Shown: positions 1 through 13,330, counted from the stretch's first letter. The stretch: 64,000 bases of DNA from Viola odorata (GCA_963691705.1 OY829542.1:43211105-43275104); one strand, 5' to 3'. Numbers and translations: made by a program. Notes: generated from the letters alone by a model not told the origin.

Positions 1-534
1 TATGCTGATTTCTGCCTCCTACCAATGTTGCTTACCCTAAAAATCCTAAAGTTACTATTTATATACAACCCTAAGCTAACTAGAGGACAAATCCAGCTAA
101 GGGAAGAGGAAAAAACGGGAGGAAAGGGACAGCTGGGCTGGACCACGTCCCAGGGAGAATATTCCTAGGACGCTCAAAAGGGATCAGAGAGGAATCTTGC
201 TGGAGTCTCTCTTCGTGCGCTCCAAGATGGATTGCAAGCACGTGCGGCTTCTGATCAAGGGCAAAACGCAGCACTTTTCGGCTTCACAGATAGTCCAGGG
301 CTGGACACGAATGCGCACATCTAGGGCTCGACTGAGGAAATACGTCTAGGCCGCGACGAAGACTGGGAGACTTCCAAAGCTGCTCAATTCCATCCCAAGG
401 CGTGTGCTTTCTTTCTTTTTCTCCTCCAGGGCTGGATATGGCAAAAAGTATTGAAAACAGAGCAAGTTAGTAGCATCAAGGAGGGAAAACATACAAAATT
501 TGAGGGAAAATATCTAGAAAACACACGTATATCA
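1..534 (-). repeat. Athila-type LTR, partial (enters from left edge)
   Basis: The segment ends at 534 in ...TATCA. Its last 70 bases carry the landmarks seen at the same place in the well-defined LTRs of element F on the same strand (TAGCATCAAG, then an AGGGAA-type purine stretch, then TATCA). Read on the minus strand this is the first half of an LTR beginning TGATA. No gene is seen in it. The other half and any partner lie outside the window, so age and element type cannot be fixed. The assignment is by similarity of layout rather than long identity. Confidence 0.5.
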
Positions 535-890
535 ACCTGCAAAGCACTGGAGGGGGGGCTCCGGCGTAGACACTCCGATGCTTAAGTTAGTAAGGCTGTT
601 CCAACTAGCAGAGGTTCGGGTAGTGATCTTAGGCTTACCTCTCATCTTGAGTGGTGGGGTATTTACAGGCAGAGTGTGGGTGTTACCTCTAGGGGGTGGG
701 CGTTATCTTGGGAAGATAACACCTCGAGTGACGTCATGGCTGACCTGGGATGGGATGACGTCGTGCGTATGAGTAGATAACCCGTGAGAGTGCCCCCCCG
801 CTGATGTCGACCATCCCAAGGCTCTTCTCTTCAAAAGGGGGCGGCAACCTCCACGGCTGACGTGAAGACGACAATACCCTTGGAATTGCC
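535..890. other. unassigned repeat-like DNA
   Basis: There is no credible reading frame. The stretch has a G-run (about 550-557), a G-rich middle and several GACGTC/GACGTCA-like sites. It lies between an LTR end and the decayed gag of element H and could be the 3' part of H or another element. I recognise nothing specific. Confidence 0.3.
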
Positions 891-1889
891 TTAATTGTTA
901 TCATCTCGCTTGTAGAAGGATGGCACAAATCTTTCCCTCATTACTTGCTTTATCTCTTCCCAAGTTCGAATGGTCCTTGCCTCATACCTCTCCCTATATA
1001 CTTTCTCCCACCAACTTACAACATATCCATCAAACTCCATCGCGACAAGATTCACCTTGTTACCCTCCGAATATTGGTGGAAATTAAAAATACGTTGAAT
1101 TTTGCCCTCCTATTTAATATATTCTGAAGGGTCGGTGATCCCCTCAAAGGTAGGAATTTGTACCTTAATGCTATTCAAGTTGTCATCAAGCCGTGGTTCT
1201 TGAAACCTTCCCCTTCTTTCCCTATTCATCCGCTCTCTCTCCTCATAATCATCAAAATTATCATTTTCTTCTTCATATACATCCTCATAAAACTCTCGGT
1301 CATGGTAAGGAGTAGTGCGGCCTTGTAGGTGAGGGATTAAAGTTCGATCATTAGTGGTAGAAGTGCCTTGGACTTGGTGAGGCGCTCGCTTACCAGTAGC
1401 TAGTGGCATACTGCTAATTGTAGGGTTACCAATATGTTGAGAACCACGGACCTGTGGCGGCCTTATGGCATGGTTGCTGTGGCATTGAGCATTGTAGCCT
1501 TGGGCTTAGAGGTCTCTAAGCACAAAGACATGTGCTTAGACATTGGCAATGCCCTGTCCTCGAGGACCCGTGGTAAGGGCGTTGGGAAAGCCTTGGTTGG
1601 CCACCCTCTTGCCTCTTCCATACTCTTCATCGCTATCATGACCCTCCGACTCCGTCTCGCATGTAACACGATCTTTGTTTAGTTCTTCGCGTGGTTTCAA
1701 CGCCACGGTTTTAGAATCCATCGGGCCCATAGGAGCCTCAGCGTGCTTGCCTTATGCCAACATGAAGGATTGAAACATTTCCTTCAACTCAACTTGGCCA
1801 TGTTCCATTGCCTCAATTTTAGCCAACAAAGAATGACCCGCCTCATCGGGTTTGGCGTCATTGTTTCTCACCACACTTTCGGTGGACAT
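891..1889 (-). pseudogene. gag: decayed gag of element H
   Basis: One minus-strand frame can be followed from an ATG at 1889-1887 to a TAA at 893-891, broken by several stops (after residues FMLA, GIANV, and EYIK). The N-terminal part is charged and low in complexity (acidic run EDVYEEENDNFDDYEE, then Arg-rich). The C-terminal part has the capsid-like signature of plant gypsy gag proteins: KVQIPTFEG, then SEYI, KVNLVAMEF, WWEKV, TWEEIKQVMRERFVPSFY. The protein would form the virus-like particle. The frame stops just after the FVP motif, so the C-terminal capsid half and zinc knuckle are absent. The family call is firm; the exact clade is inferred. Confidence 0.7.
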
Positions 1890-2935
1890 AATGAAAGTTT
1901 GTACCTGCACAAGTAGCAAACGTTAGTGAAATTCTCTCTCCCCCGTGTGTTTTCCCTCATGTTTAAGCACTCGTCAAAATTGTCCTCACAAAATCTCACA
2001 ATTCTTGGTTCCGAATTGGTGCTTACAAGCTATACGCGTAAGGTTGCGCGATTCAAAAGTTCACTATCGATTAATCATTTTGTCTTAAATAACCACCACA
2101 AGACTCAACAAGAAAAGCACACACTTATGAGACTCATGGAGGCAAAAGAAAGAAAACTAAAGGCAAACAAGACTCAAGAAATGAAAGTTTAAATTGTGTT
2201 TAATAACAAGAAATAAATTAAGGACTAAATCAGCTCAATCCATTTGATTTAATTTCTCACTTTTCACTCATAAGAGACATTCCCTTTCTCTATTATTTTA
2301 CTCTTTTATTTTTTATTTTTATTTTTTTAATCTTTTCTCTGCAACTGTCAGCTGCTACTATAACAAAAGAAGAAAATAATGTAGCGGCTCTCTTTGATAA
2401 TTCCTTTTGTATGTTACAAGAGGTAAGTAGTGTAAGTGAGTGAGTGTAATGGAAAAACTGTTTGTTGTTTCTTCTATAAGCACAATTAAACAAAAATAGA
2501 TGACGGGAAAGGATCAAACACCAATTTCCCCACTACCAGCCCTAGAATTTTCAAGAACACATTCGATTGTTCTTGGCTGGAAACTCTGATTTGTTCGAAA
2601 ATTTGAAAAACAAGGTGAAATGAAATACTCTTAGCTCTAAACACTTTGTAAGACCCAACACAACAAGTTTCATCCAAGAACGAAGAAGAAAATTTGGTTG
2701 AAAATCAATGAGAAAGCTGTTAACTCGATGATCACCAAGAACACAAAAGATATGGAAATTTGTAATTTTCAAATTCAGTGCTCATATGGTTTAGAACTTC
2801 ACCATTAGCTCAAAAATTCAAGACAAACTTTGATCACACAACAACAAAGGTTTTCCTGATAGAAATTTATAAAGATTTTAACAGAAATCAAAAGCCCAAA
2901 CTGATAACTCAAGGCAGCAAAGCTCCACTACCAAT
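1890..2935 (-). other. noncoding leader of element H
   Basis: AT-rich, no gene. It corresponds in position to the leader between primer site and gag in element G and shares short phrases with it (for example TTTTCAAGAACAC versus ATGTTCAAGAACAC). The low-complexity T-rich run at 2298-2335 is not further interpretable. Confidence 0.4.
2922..2933 (-). promoter_or_regulatory. putative primer binding site of element H (tRNA-Met like, degenerate)
   Basis: Directly inside the LTR boundary the minus strand reads TGGTAGTGGAGC, which resembles the initiator tRNA-Met primer site TGGTATCAGAGC with three differences. Element G has a similar site in the same place. Confidence 0.45.
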
Positions 2936-3996
2936 TGATGCTATCTGAGCCCTTTTTAATAAGCTGGAACGTATGAGCCTTGCGGTTTGGATCTAGCTCG
3001 AGTTACCAACAAAAACCCAGTTGATTGCAAACATAAATAAGGAGAATCGCGGAAGGAAATAAATGGAGGTTGCAATGGAAAGAGAGAATCACGAAGAACA
3101 GAAATCGGAATCAATAACGATGGATTTGCAGTTAAAAATTCAATCCGAAATGAAAAATCAATAATAAATAATCAAATCCAACTTATAATTAATCATCCAC
3201 CAACGAAAATCTAGGATATTCAATCTATACACAAATATCCCAAAATTCGTATCGATACCAATAAAAACCACAAACCAAAGCTTAGAGACAAAGGGTATTT
3301 TACTTGCAAGGAATCAAGTAGTCTCCTAGACTTGATTCTCACAAGGTGAGTTTACGGTGTTTAGAGGGAAGAGTATTCTCAACTCTAGCAATAAACACTT
3401 AGACATAAACTGCCTAAAATGAGAAGAAAGCTAGTTATTTACACTAGTAAGTAAAAATAGACCCGTTAGAGGTTTCCGGTAGTTTGTCATTCCCAGTGAC
3501 TCTCCCGAAGGCTTCTAGTAGTTAGTCGCTCCTGGTAATGTGTGCGTTCTAGATATCACCACGGAAGGTTTTTGGTAGTTGATTATTCTTGGTAACATGC
3601 GCGTTCCCGATAACTCTCCCGAAGGATTTCGGTAGTTGATTTCTCTTAGTAACTCTCCTGAAGGCTTTTGGTAGTTGACTGATCCCAGTAACATGCACGT
3701 TCCTGATAGTTCTCCTGAAAGCTTCCGGTAGTTGACTGCTCCCGGTAATATGCGCGTTCCCGATAGTTCTCTCGAAAGCTTCCGGTAGTTGATTGCTCCC
3801 GGTAATATGTGCATCCAATTCTTGGGTTCTGCTATGATGTTCTATCGCCATTAAGGTTCTCCTATTGGAACGGGGAATTTCTTTCTTCATCTCTGCCTCA
3901 ATCTATAGCGCTAGTTTCTTAGCCTTGCTACGGGTTATCGATCCTCCCGGCGCCATATCTTGCTCTTCAAGCTTTACGGTAGGTGTGATCGCATCA
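2936..3996 (-). repeat. 5' LTR of element H, with internal 57-bp tandem repeats
   Basis: Bounded on the plus strand by TGATGC at 2936 and GATCGCATCA ending at 3996; element G LTRs have the same ends. Between about 3450 and 3830 it contains imperfect tandem copies of a 57-base unit (GGTAGTTG...CCCGGTAA...CGTTCCCGATAG...TCCTGAAGGCTTCC); clear copies start near 3671, 3728 and 3785. The stop-free frames over this array are a by-product of the repeat. Confidence 0.6.
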
Positions 3997-4682
3997 TTAT
4001 CACAGCAGTCATTCTTCTTAGTTACGATAACCTGTCTTGGGCCACTTACATGCCAAGAAGATTGAAGTAGACACCTAGCTCTAATGGATCTACCGCGAAC
4101 TAGCCCGGAGTACCACTAGGGTGAAAGGTTAATCTGATTTAGTCCCGATTGACGACCGAGGATACTAGGTTTGGAGTTGTCCTCCCTTAATTGATCATCA
4201 GCCAATTTAGTAAACCCTTTATCTAGCAAGGTGCTAGTTGGTTAGGAATCATCTCTAAGTGTACCTGAGGTGGTTTTGATACAGCAGGGAAGTAGGGGTC
4301 ATAAGTATACCTTGACCCTATAACGACTCTGTAGATTAAAGATGAATATCCCTGCGTCAATGATTACTGCTCATATCTCATCACTGTCAGCCTCTACTAG
4401 GAATTTCTCTCATATTTGATTGTCTCGTCTTAATCTGCGTCTTGACAAAGAATCTCATTCTTAGCCCGGACTATTTATTCACTTTATTTTACTTTTCTAT
4501 TTTTAGTTTTAAACAAAAACCCCCAATTTCACCTAAGTGTTACCCCTAATCTTTACAAGTTCTCACAAAATCCTACTAGTATTCCCTGTGGATCGAACCT
4601 CTTACTTACTATCTACAATTAAACTTGTTCTTAATAGTGAGTTGTATTTAATAATTATTTTTGACGGTTTGATACCCATCAA
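3997..4682 (+). repeat. Athila-type LTR, 3' portion only
   Basis: From about 4080 the text runs parallel to the R/U5 part of element C's LTR: an ACCCGATTGACAACCGA-type phrase, AGTAAACCCTTT..AGCAAGGTGCTA.TTGGTTAGGA, GAAGATGAA, then a TTTTTAGTTT..AACAAA stretch and a final GACGG...CCATCA near 4682. The upstream half is missing, cut where element H ends. No gene. Confidence 0.5.
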
Positions 4683-5462
4683 GCTAATTTCTTTCATTCC
4701 TAGCAAAGACAATAAATGTTTATGATTTATTTTGTTTTGTGAGATCTAATTTGTTATTCATATTTTCTTTGTTCATATTCTATTGATCTTTATTTTTAGG
4801 GTTAATATTATTTTTGTTTTATTTATGATCTGATCAGTCTAGATTAAACCTGAATAATTACAATCAACTTCAGTAGTGCGTCTGTAATCACGAGTGAATC
4901 AAGAATAGTAGACAAGTACTCGGGTTAGCCTAGGGTTAAAGATCAATAGATTTTGGTTAAAGAGCTAGGCATCCCAAATCCTACCCTAGAACAGTCTTTC
5001 CCTAATCTTCATCAATCACTTTAACTATATCCTATAAGCGTACCTTAGGGTTGCTAGAGGGATTAAGATTATCTAATAAGCGTACCTTCAGGTAATTTGA
5101 TATAGGAGAAGAGTAAGAGTTCTACGTGAAATTGAATTCTATAGTTATTCTATGAACTTAGAAATGATTATCTTTGTATCAACGATCAAATGAATATAAT
5201 CATAATATTGTCTTATGTCTTTGCTAGGAATATGTTTTTCTCTATTTTATCTCAATCTTTTATTCTGTTTTCTTATTTTCTTGTTTTATAAATCTTAAAC
5301 TCAAAACCCTCCTAGCTTGTTTTACCTACTTGTTCTCATTTGGTCTTTATCTTATTTTTAGACTACTCATTTTTGGTGGATTGAACCTCTTACCAGTGTT
5401 CACAATCCTTTTATTGTAGTAGATAAGTTGTAATTATTTTTTACGGCCTCGACAATCGATCA
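4683..5462 (+). repeat. second Athila-type LTR, 3' portion
   Basis: It contains two copies of AAGCGTACCTT (about 5037 and 5087), a hallmark repeated in the F, E and D LTRs, a GTGTTCACAATCC region, and ends TTTTTACGGCCTCGACAATCGATCA at 5462, close to the ...CGACAACCGATCA end of the E and F LTRs (E ends at 54893). The start is not defined. It abuts the host gene fragment and may be a solo or truncated LTR. Confidence 0.5.
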
Positions 5463-6703
<1,241 letters not shown>

Positions 6704-8034
6704 TGATAAAAAAGGAGAACATCATCTACAGAGCAAAAAAATTAGACATCTGAAACTGTCTTAGCCGCATGCTTGGCCAAGACGGCCGCAATAGAGACAC
6801 ATTGCAGTGGGAGACGTCGGGCAAAGCGCAAGGATGTGAGGTGGCAAGAGAAAATGGGATTTGAGGGATCTACTATATTGAAGATTATCGACAAGAATAC
6901 TTAACTGGATCTCCCTCTTGAACAATATTTGATCTTTCTCAAACAATTATCTTTATCTTTATTTTTCCTTTATCCTTATCTTTTATTTTTGAAAGAGATA
7001 GAGTAGGACTAGGAAGCAGTGAAGCTTATAAGCTTCTAGAAACCCTTTGAGAAGGGATTCTCTTTTCTCTTTGCCAGCTGACTATAAATGTTTTCGCTCT
7101 GTAAATTCTAGTTCTAGAATTTACGGATTTAATTCCTTTCATGCAAATAACAAAATCATTTTCCTCCATGAATATGTTAGGCTAAATACCCGTTCTTGGT
7201 AAGGGTTGTTGAGCCAAATGCTTCGTGAGATCTAAGTATTCTTAATAAACTTTATCTCTGTAATTATTTATTTTCTGGTTTAACAAATCACTTTCTTGTT
7301 GAAGTTTAGAATTGATCACTCTTAGAATTTAGTTGGGAAGTTGCAGTCAACCTAGAAGGGGACGAGCGAAACTGGATAGGCCAAGTGGCTAGACCTCAAG
7401 ATAGGCTAGAGAAAATGAATAATATAACTCAGACCCGATTGACAACCGAAGGCCTTAATTGCAAGGTAAATTTGAGTTAGGCGTTGTCTTCCCCTACGCC
7501 ATTGATGACGATTCTGCTACCTTTCAATCTAATTAAGCCATTAACCAAGGTAGTAAACCCTTTAACCAGCAAGGTGCTATTTGGTTAGGATTGTCTAGTA
7601 TGGAGTACCCGCTAGGGAATTTGATAAAGGAGGGAAGTAGAAGTGTACAAGAGTCCTTGCATTCCATAGCAACGCTATAGAGACGAAGATGAACATCATT
7701 GAGTCAGTGATCAAAGCATAAGAAACACAACTTTCAAAATGCCCTTACTAGGAATTCCCATCCTCTGAATTTACAACCCAACTATTTTGTCTTGGCCAAG
7801 CCTCTGACCAAGCCCATTTTTCTATTTAATTGTTATTCTTTTATTTTTAGTTTCAGAATCAAACAAACAATTCCAGTGACGAGGAAGTCAAGCGAAAACT
7901 ACACACTCGAGGAGTCTCTATGGACGATCCTCTTACCACCATCTACAAGCCCTTTGTGGGTCGTGATAAGTTGTAACTCTCTCTTAATTCATATATATTT
8001 TACAACTATTTTTTATGCCTTCGGTGGGCGTTCA
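6704..8034 (+). repeat. 5' LTR of element C (Athila-type)
   Basis: Begins TGATAA at 6704, ends ...GGGCGTTCA at 8034, followed by AATTT and a primer-site-like sequence with exactly the spacing seen in the young element F. Its second half parallels the other Athila LTRs of the window. No 3' partner survives because C is cut off in its RT gene at about 21012. Length about 1.33 kb. Confidence 0.65.
7083..7124 (+). promoter_or_regulatory. TATA box and perfect hairpin in the C LTR
   Basis: TATAAATG lies at 7083-7090. At 7101-7124 an 11-base sequence, GTAAATTCTAG, is followed after two bases by its exact inverse complement. The hairpin would overlap or lie just after the expected transcription start of the element. 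Confidence 0.55.
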
Positions 8035-8039
8035 AATTT

Positions 8040-8057
8040 TGCCATCGTTGTTGGGGA
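8040..8057 (+). promoter_or_regulatory. degenerate primer binding site of element C (tRNA-Asp type)
   Basis: TGCCATCGTTGTTGGGGA differs from the intact site of element F (complement of the tRNA-Asp 3' end) at five positions, four of them C-to-T or G-to-A. It starts five bases after the LTR end, as in F. Confidence 0.6.
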
Positions 8058-8099
8058 GTTCTAACAGTGTTTTGTAGTTTTTGTTTTTTTTTGTTGTTG

Positions 8100-9263
8100 A
8101 TGACCAGGTCCTCAAAAGCAGAATTAATCCCATACAATCAAGAGCTCACTAGGACTGAGACACAGATCAGGAAGAGATAAGAAGTAACAGAGTCAGAAGC
8201 TTCTGGTTCACAGTCAAATTCTAACTCCGACAATGAGCTTGGCCAAGCCGTAGTCCAAGAAGAAGAACAAGTTCTGAACATGGCAGAAAATCAACAAGAG
8301 CAGACTATGAGGGAACTGAACAGGAGACCTATTCCTGTATTCAGCTTGCCCCCATACCAAATGACTGGTCCATAAAAACCAATATAATAAACAACCTCAC
8401 AAAGTTCCATGGGAATTCTAATGAAAATACACCCACCTAAGGGACCTACATCTCCAATGTGACACCTTGAAGCCAGCCAACGTTTCCATCGAAGGGGCCA
8501 AGCTAAAGGTGTTCCCATAGTCCGTTGAGGATTTGGCCAAAAACTAGTTCTATAGTTTACCCCACAACACGATCACAACATGGGCCGAGATGTCCTCAGT
8601 TTTTCTTAATAAATACTGGAATGCAACCAAAGTAGGGGTGGCTAGAAAGAACTTAGTTTCTGTTCAGTAACAAGGTAATGAGAGCCTCGGTGAGTATCAC
8701 CAAAGGTTCAGGGATTTGCAAGATATTTTCCCGACACATGGAGTGACAGATCAAGCCTTGGTATAGTATTTTTATGATAGAATGTGTCAAAAGGACAAAG
8801 AGCGAGTAGACGCCGCAGCTGGAGGAGCCCTACAGGATCTCACTCCTACCCGGGCAGAGCTACTGCTCCAAAAAATGGCAGACAATTGCCAGAATAGTGC
8901 ATATGCAGAAAGAAATTTTATTCCTTTAATTTAAATGCAATCGATATTGAACATAAATTATCTGAAATATCTAAAATGCTTCATAATCTTTCTGCATGTA
9001 CATCAATGGTAGTAGGAGGTCCTGAACAGGTAGCCCTGGTATGTGAAATGTGTTAGCAATAAGATCACCCAATTCACAGTTGTTGTGTGGTGCAATATCC
9101 TGGAGATCCAGTCCAAGTCAATGCAGCATATGGATACAACCAGGGGTAGAAATTTCCCCACGAGAGTAACCAGTACTTCTGGAGGAGCCACCCAAATCTG
9201 AGATGGTGATAGGATCCATCTCAATAAGGACAAGGATAAACCAGTTAGCCAAGCCAACCTTAG
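8100..9263 (+). pseudogene. gag: decayed gag of element C, first part
   Basis: Starts with ATG at 8100 (MTRSSKAELIP..., the same MTRSS beginning as the gag remnant of F). A frame broken by many stops can be followed. Around 8640-8900 it gives the most conserved Athila gag part: GEYHQRFRDLQ, PTHGVTDQAL, YFYDRM, AAGGALQDLTPTRAE, LLQKMADN. Near 9035-9075 Cys and His residues suggest a zinc-knuckle remnant. It is split at 9263 by element A and resumes at 19094. The protein would be the structural Gag; here it cannot be made. Stops are mostly TAG and TGA in place of expected sense codons. Confidence 0.7.
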
Positions 9264-11291
9264 TGTCGCACCCCTTTTTTGGAATTTTTGCGTGACGCGG
9301 GTTTGGGACGAGATGTGAGATGAAATTGGACTCATCTCACATAATGCAATGAAGTCGCCACCCTATTTTGTTTCTAGGTTTAGGGAACCTAAAGTCATGG
9401 CATAAAAATTAAAAAACTAAGGTAAAATGGGTCTGAATCGGAGAACATTGGTTCGGGGTCGTATTATGGACTTGGGAAGGTGTTAGGCACCCGAGTCACA
9501 TCCTAAAAAGGTTACCGGTAAAAAGAGGTGTTTAATCATGCTTGGACAATAAAAAAGTCCTAATTTAGTGACCATGCCCAATGAATTAAATTCCAACAAT
9601 TCTAAATATTCATGCATACGAGTGTGTATGAAAAAAGCGTGAAATAAATAAGAGGGTGAGAAATGTTTACTTGTGAAGGGTATCGGGTTGATTTACCCCT
9701 TTTGATTGAGAATATTTGGCACGAGGAGAGGATAATATTCGAATGCTTGATGATTCTTGTATGAGCGTGAAAATGATTGATTTGGACAAACAGAATAATT
9801 ATCTAAGCATGCATAGCGGGCGAAAATAAGCAAGCATACGAAAAATAAATAGTACAAGCATGCGAAAAATAAATAAAAACAAGTGCAAAAAATAAATAAA
9901 TAGTACACGATTGCATGCCACGAAAAAAGAACGACAGGCCAAAAATATTGAGCCTGGCCCACTGGGCCGAGAGTGGGCCCACAGTTGGGCCCAAGACAAC
10001 CCAACCCAACAGATTGGCTGGCTGTCCGCTTAGGCCAAGGCCAAGCCTTCCATCCTTTCTGTTTGGGCTTCACGCAACCCTTTCCCTTTCCTTGCTGGGC
10101 CAAGAACCAAGCCCAATTCATTTAAAAGAAACAACCCAAGCCTTCTTCTTCCTTATCCCTCCCACTGTTCTTCTTCTTTCTTAAGCAACCAAGAACTAGA
10201 CACACAGTAGAGCACGGCGGAAGGCGACAGACAAGCTGCTCCGGCGACTGCAGCAAGCGACGACAGCAGGCGATGGCAATAACAGTGGTGGCGCGCGGCA
10301 GGGGCAGTGGCGGAGCACGACAGCAGACGATGCAGTAGCTTCGACGATGGTGGCAATAAATAAATAAATATGCAGAAATAAAAGGAAAAAATAATGGGAG
10401 AACAATAGAGGATATAGTTCATGAGCTCTTCACTTGGCTCTTCTATCCCCACCTAAATCAATCGCGTGAGCTTGGTATTTATAGGTGAGGATTTGAGTTG
10501 ATAGAGGTGTGACTTTAGAGTGGTGACGTAGGAGCGATAATGAAGGACGAAGACGTGCCGACGAGCAACGGTTGTGTGGCTGAGGATCGCTGGAAGCTTC
10601 GAGGCTGCTCGTAGCCTAGGGGTGACAAGGTTCAATGTGAGGAGCAAGGGAGGAGCAGTGCAAGGGATGGGCTCGTCTTTGTTTTGTGCAGAAAGGTGGT
10701 AGAATGGCTTGCTCGCGTGTTAATTACCAACACAATTTTTATTTTTTTTACCTTTCAAAGTCAACTAGATCAATGGTGGAGATGAAGGACTTGATTTATT
10801 ATTTAATTATTCGGTTCAAGCCGATGATACGAGCAACTTTGCCTAAAACTGAATAAAAAATTGAACCAAAAATGCTAAAACATAGAATAAAATAAAATAA
10901 AATGATTAGTACATAGTGAGTGACGAAAAGTTCCCTATATAGTTCGATAAAAATTCACTTGCAAGCGATAAAAGTTCGAACAGAAAAAATGCTAGGATAA
11001 AAATTGAACAAAACGCAATGAGATAGCGTGAGTTAGAAAAATGATAAATAATAAGTAGCTAATGAGAGAAATCGTTCGACCCTTAGTTTCGAGAGTTTTA
11101 CTCAGAACCTATACGAGTTCGAATAGAAAAATGGATAAAAATACGAAAAAGGTATGGAATATAATTTAAATGACATATGGCATAAAAATAAACATCAGTT
11201 GGATGAAGAGAAACGGATGTATGGTTTTAGAAAATTGATAATAAGAAATGCGATAACGTTTTGAGGAAAAATTAAAAATCGGGTAGCAACA
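9264..11291 (-). repeat. 3' LTR of element A
   Basis: 2,028 bases, plus-strand ends TGTCGCACCC and GGGTAGCAACA. It contains a G/C-rich stretch with repeated TGGGCC words (about 9950-10090) that also occurs, diverged, in the LTR of element B. The minus-strand TATA box CCTATAAATACC lies around 10476-10483. Several open frames inside are low-complexity and not conserved as proteins. Confidence 0.85.
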
Positions 11292-11309
11292 GTTGCCCCC
11301 TCTTTACTG
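11292..11309 (-). promoter_or_regulatory. polypurine tract of element A
   Basis: The minus strand reads AGTAAAGAGGGGGCAAC immediately before the LTR start TGTTGC. Element B has the same tract next to its LTR at 33408-33426. It would prime plus-strand DNA synthesis. Confidence 0.8.
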
Positions 11310-11419
11310 TCTTATCAAAAATCAAGTGTAACTAAGATTTTTGATGAGCAGTAAAGATGGTTGCTCTCGTGCCACCGACGGTTTCGAAAATGCACAATTT
11401 AAATGCAGACTTACTTGGG

Positions 11420-11940
11420 AGCGGGATAAGCTGTAGATGTTGACTTGGGCGAGGGTAGTACTCGTGGTCCCTAGGTTGGTGTTGAAGGTAAAGTCAAGTC
11501 CGGGCGAGGTTAGTACTCGCAACCTTACGTTGGTGCAAAAAAGTGAAGTCAGATCCAGGTGAGGGTAGCAGTCGTAGTCCTTTCTCTGATGCAGAAAAGT
11601 AGACTTCAGCTCCGGCGAGGGTAGCAGTCGTAGTCCGTCACTGTTGATGTAGAAAAGTAAACTCAGCTTTGGTGAGGGTAGCACTCATAGTCTGTCACTG
11701 TTGATGCAGAAAATTAAACTCAGCTCCGGCAAGGGTAGCACTCGTAGTCCGTTGTTGTTGATGCAGAAAATTAGATTCAGCTCCGGCAAGGGTAGCACTC
11801 GTAGCCCGTTGTTGTTGATGCAGAAAATTAGATTTAGCTCCGACGAGGGTAGCACTCGTAGTCCGTTGCTGTTGATGTAGAAAATTAGATTCAGCTCCGG
11901 AGATGGTAGCACTCGTAGTCTGTTGCTGTTGATGCTTGAG
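11420..11940 (-). repeat. tandem array of about 57 bp units (element A)
   Basis: At least eight imperfect copies with core GAGGGTAGCACTCGTAGTCC, then GTTGTTGATGCAGAAAATTAG, then CAGCTCCGG. Copies near 11701, 11759 and 11815 show a period of 56-58. Open frames over it (for example 11912-11685) only mirror the repeat. Confidence 0.85.
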
Positions 11941-11984
11941 TGTTGTATGATGGTGACGTAGCTTTGCTCGAATGTTGGGGAAAT

Positions 11985-12490
11985 TATGGTCTTCTGGGAT
12001 ATGGAGGAAAGAGGTAGGTCTTCTCGGATATGAGGAAAGATGTAGGTCTTTTCAGATAATGAGGAAGGTGGTCTTCTCGGATATTGAGGAAGATGGTCTT
12101 CTCGGATATGAGGAAAGATGTAGGTCTTTTCAGATAATTAGGAAAGTGGTCTTCTCGGATATTGAGGAAGATGGTCTTCTCGGATATTGAGGAAGATGTC
12201 TTTGATAATGAGGGAGTGATCTCTGATAGCGATGATAGTGAGGGAAGATCTCTGATAGTGAGGACGATGATCTCTGATAGTGAGGGAGGATGATCTTCTC
12301 TGATAGCGAGGACGATGATCTCTGATAGTGAGGGAGGATGATCTTCTCTGATAGCGAGGCGGTCTTCTCTTATCGCGAGGTGATCTTCTCTGATAGCGAG
12401 GTGATCTGATCTTCTCTGATAGTGAGGTGATCTTCTCTTATAGTGAGGGGATGCTGATTTCTGAGGACAGTCTCTGATAGTGAGGTCGTT
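11985..12490 (-). repeat. two tandem arrays built on CTTCTCGGATAT and CTCTGATAGTGAGG (element A)
   Basis: 12031-12190 carries a 78-base higher-order unit (TGAGGAAAGATG starts at 12031 and 12109) made of shorter GGTCTTCTCGGATAT pieces. About 12200-12480 carries shorter copies of TCTCTGATAGTGAGG with variable spacers. The reverse complement of the second motif, CCTCACTATCAGAGA, is the core of the 47-base array in element B, which ties A and B together. Confidence 0.85.
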
Positions 12491-12599
12491 GATGGTGAAA
12501 AATCCACTCGGACGCTGCTGCCCACTTGGAGGTTGATGTTGAGGAATCCTTTTGGACGTTGTTACCCGTCGGATGTTGATTGATAGTAACGTACCTCTG

Positions 12600-13330
12600 C
12601 TCTGATGTTAGGGATATTTGAAGATATGTTGTGGGGACATGACCCCTTACAACATTTAAAAAGACATGTTGTGGGGACGTGACCGCTTACAATATTTTAA
12701 AAAGACATGCTGTGGGGACATGACCGCTTACAACATTTTAAACAGGTTGTGAGGGACATGACCTTTCACAAAATTTTAAAAAGACATTGTGGGGACGTGA
12801 CCGCTTACAACATTGTAAACAACATGTGAGGGACATGACCTTTCACACCATTTAAAACAGGATGTGAGGACGTGACCTTTCACACCATTTTAAAAAGACA
12901 TGTTGTGGGGACGTGACAGCTTTCAATATTTTTAAAAAGACATGTTGAAAGTGGGTGACCACGTCACCACACGACATAACTGGCAAGCGGACGACCAAGT
13001 TGTCACACAACACGACTTAAGAAGTGGACGACCAAGTCGTCATACGACATAACCGAAGAAGTGGACGAACACCACATAACCGAAGAAGTGGACGACCAAA
13101 TCATCACACCACATAACCGAAGAGATGGATGACCAAGTCGTCACACCAACAGGGGTGACCAAGTCACTGCACGACATAACTGAAAAAGTAGACGACCAAG
13201 TCGTCACATCAATACGGGGGGACCAAGTCACCACATGATATGACTGAAGAGTGGATGACCAAGTCATCACACCAACACGGGTGACCAAGTCACCGCACAA
13301 AATAAGTGAAGAGTGAAGTGGTAACGTACC
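12600..13330 (-). repeat. two further tandem arrays of element A
   Basis: About 12610-12950: imperfect copies of a roughly 39-base unit with GACATGTTGTGGGGAC, GTGACCGCTTACAACATTTTAAA. About 12950-13330: copies with AAGTGGACGACCAAGTCGTCA and CACGACATAACTG. Neither is coding. The long minus-strand frame 13507-13040 runs over the second array and is not credible as a gene. Confidence 0.75.

Larger units (their letters stand above)
891..3996 (-). mobile_element. element H: remnant of a gag-only (TR-GAG-like) LTR retrotransposon
   Basis: On the minus strand the order is LTR (3996-2936), a tRNA-Met-like primer site, a leader of about 1 kb without genes, and a decayed gag (1889-891). The 3' part and second LTR are missing or unrecognisable. 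The LTR starts TGATGC and ends GATCGCATCA, as in the complete element G (48869-53090), and leader and gag are in the same positions as in G. No protease, reverse transcriptase or integrase remnant is visible, so it is either a TR-GAG type element or a truncated autonomous one. Confidence 0.55.

Noticed and set aside
3515..3890. Repeated RKLSGELSGT-like peptides
   Set aside because: Translation of a 57-base (19-codon) tandem array within the LTR of element H.
9693..10452. Open frames in element A's LTR (and their copies at 17502-18197)
   Set aside because: Both LTR copies carry them, but starts, stops and frame differ between copies; hydrophobic low-complexity sequence.
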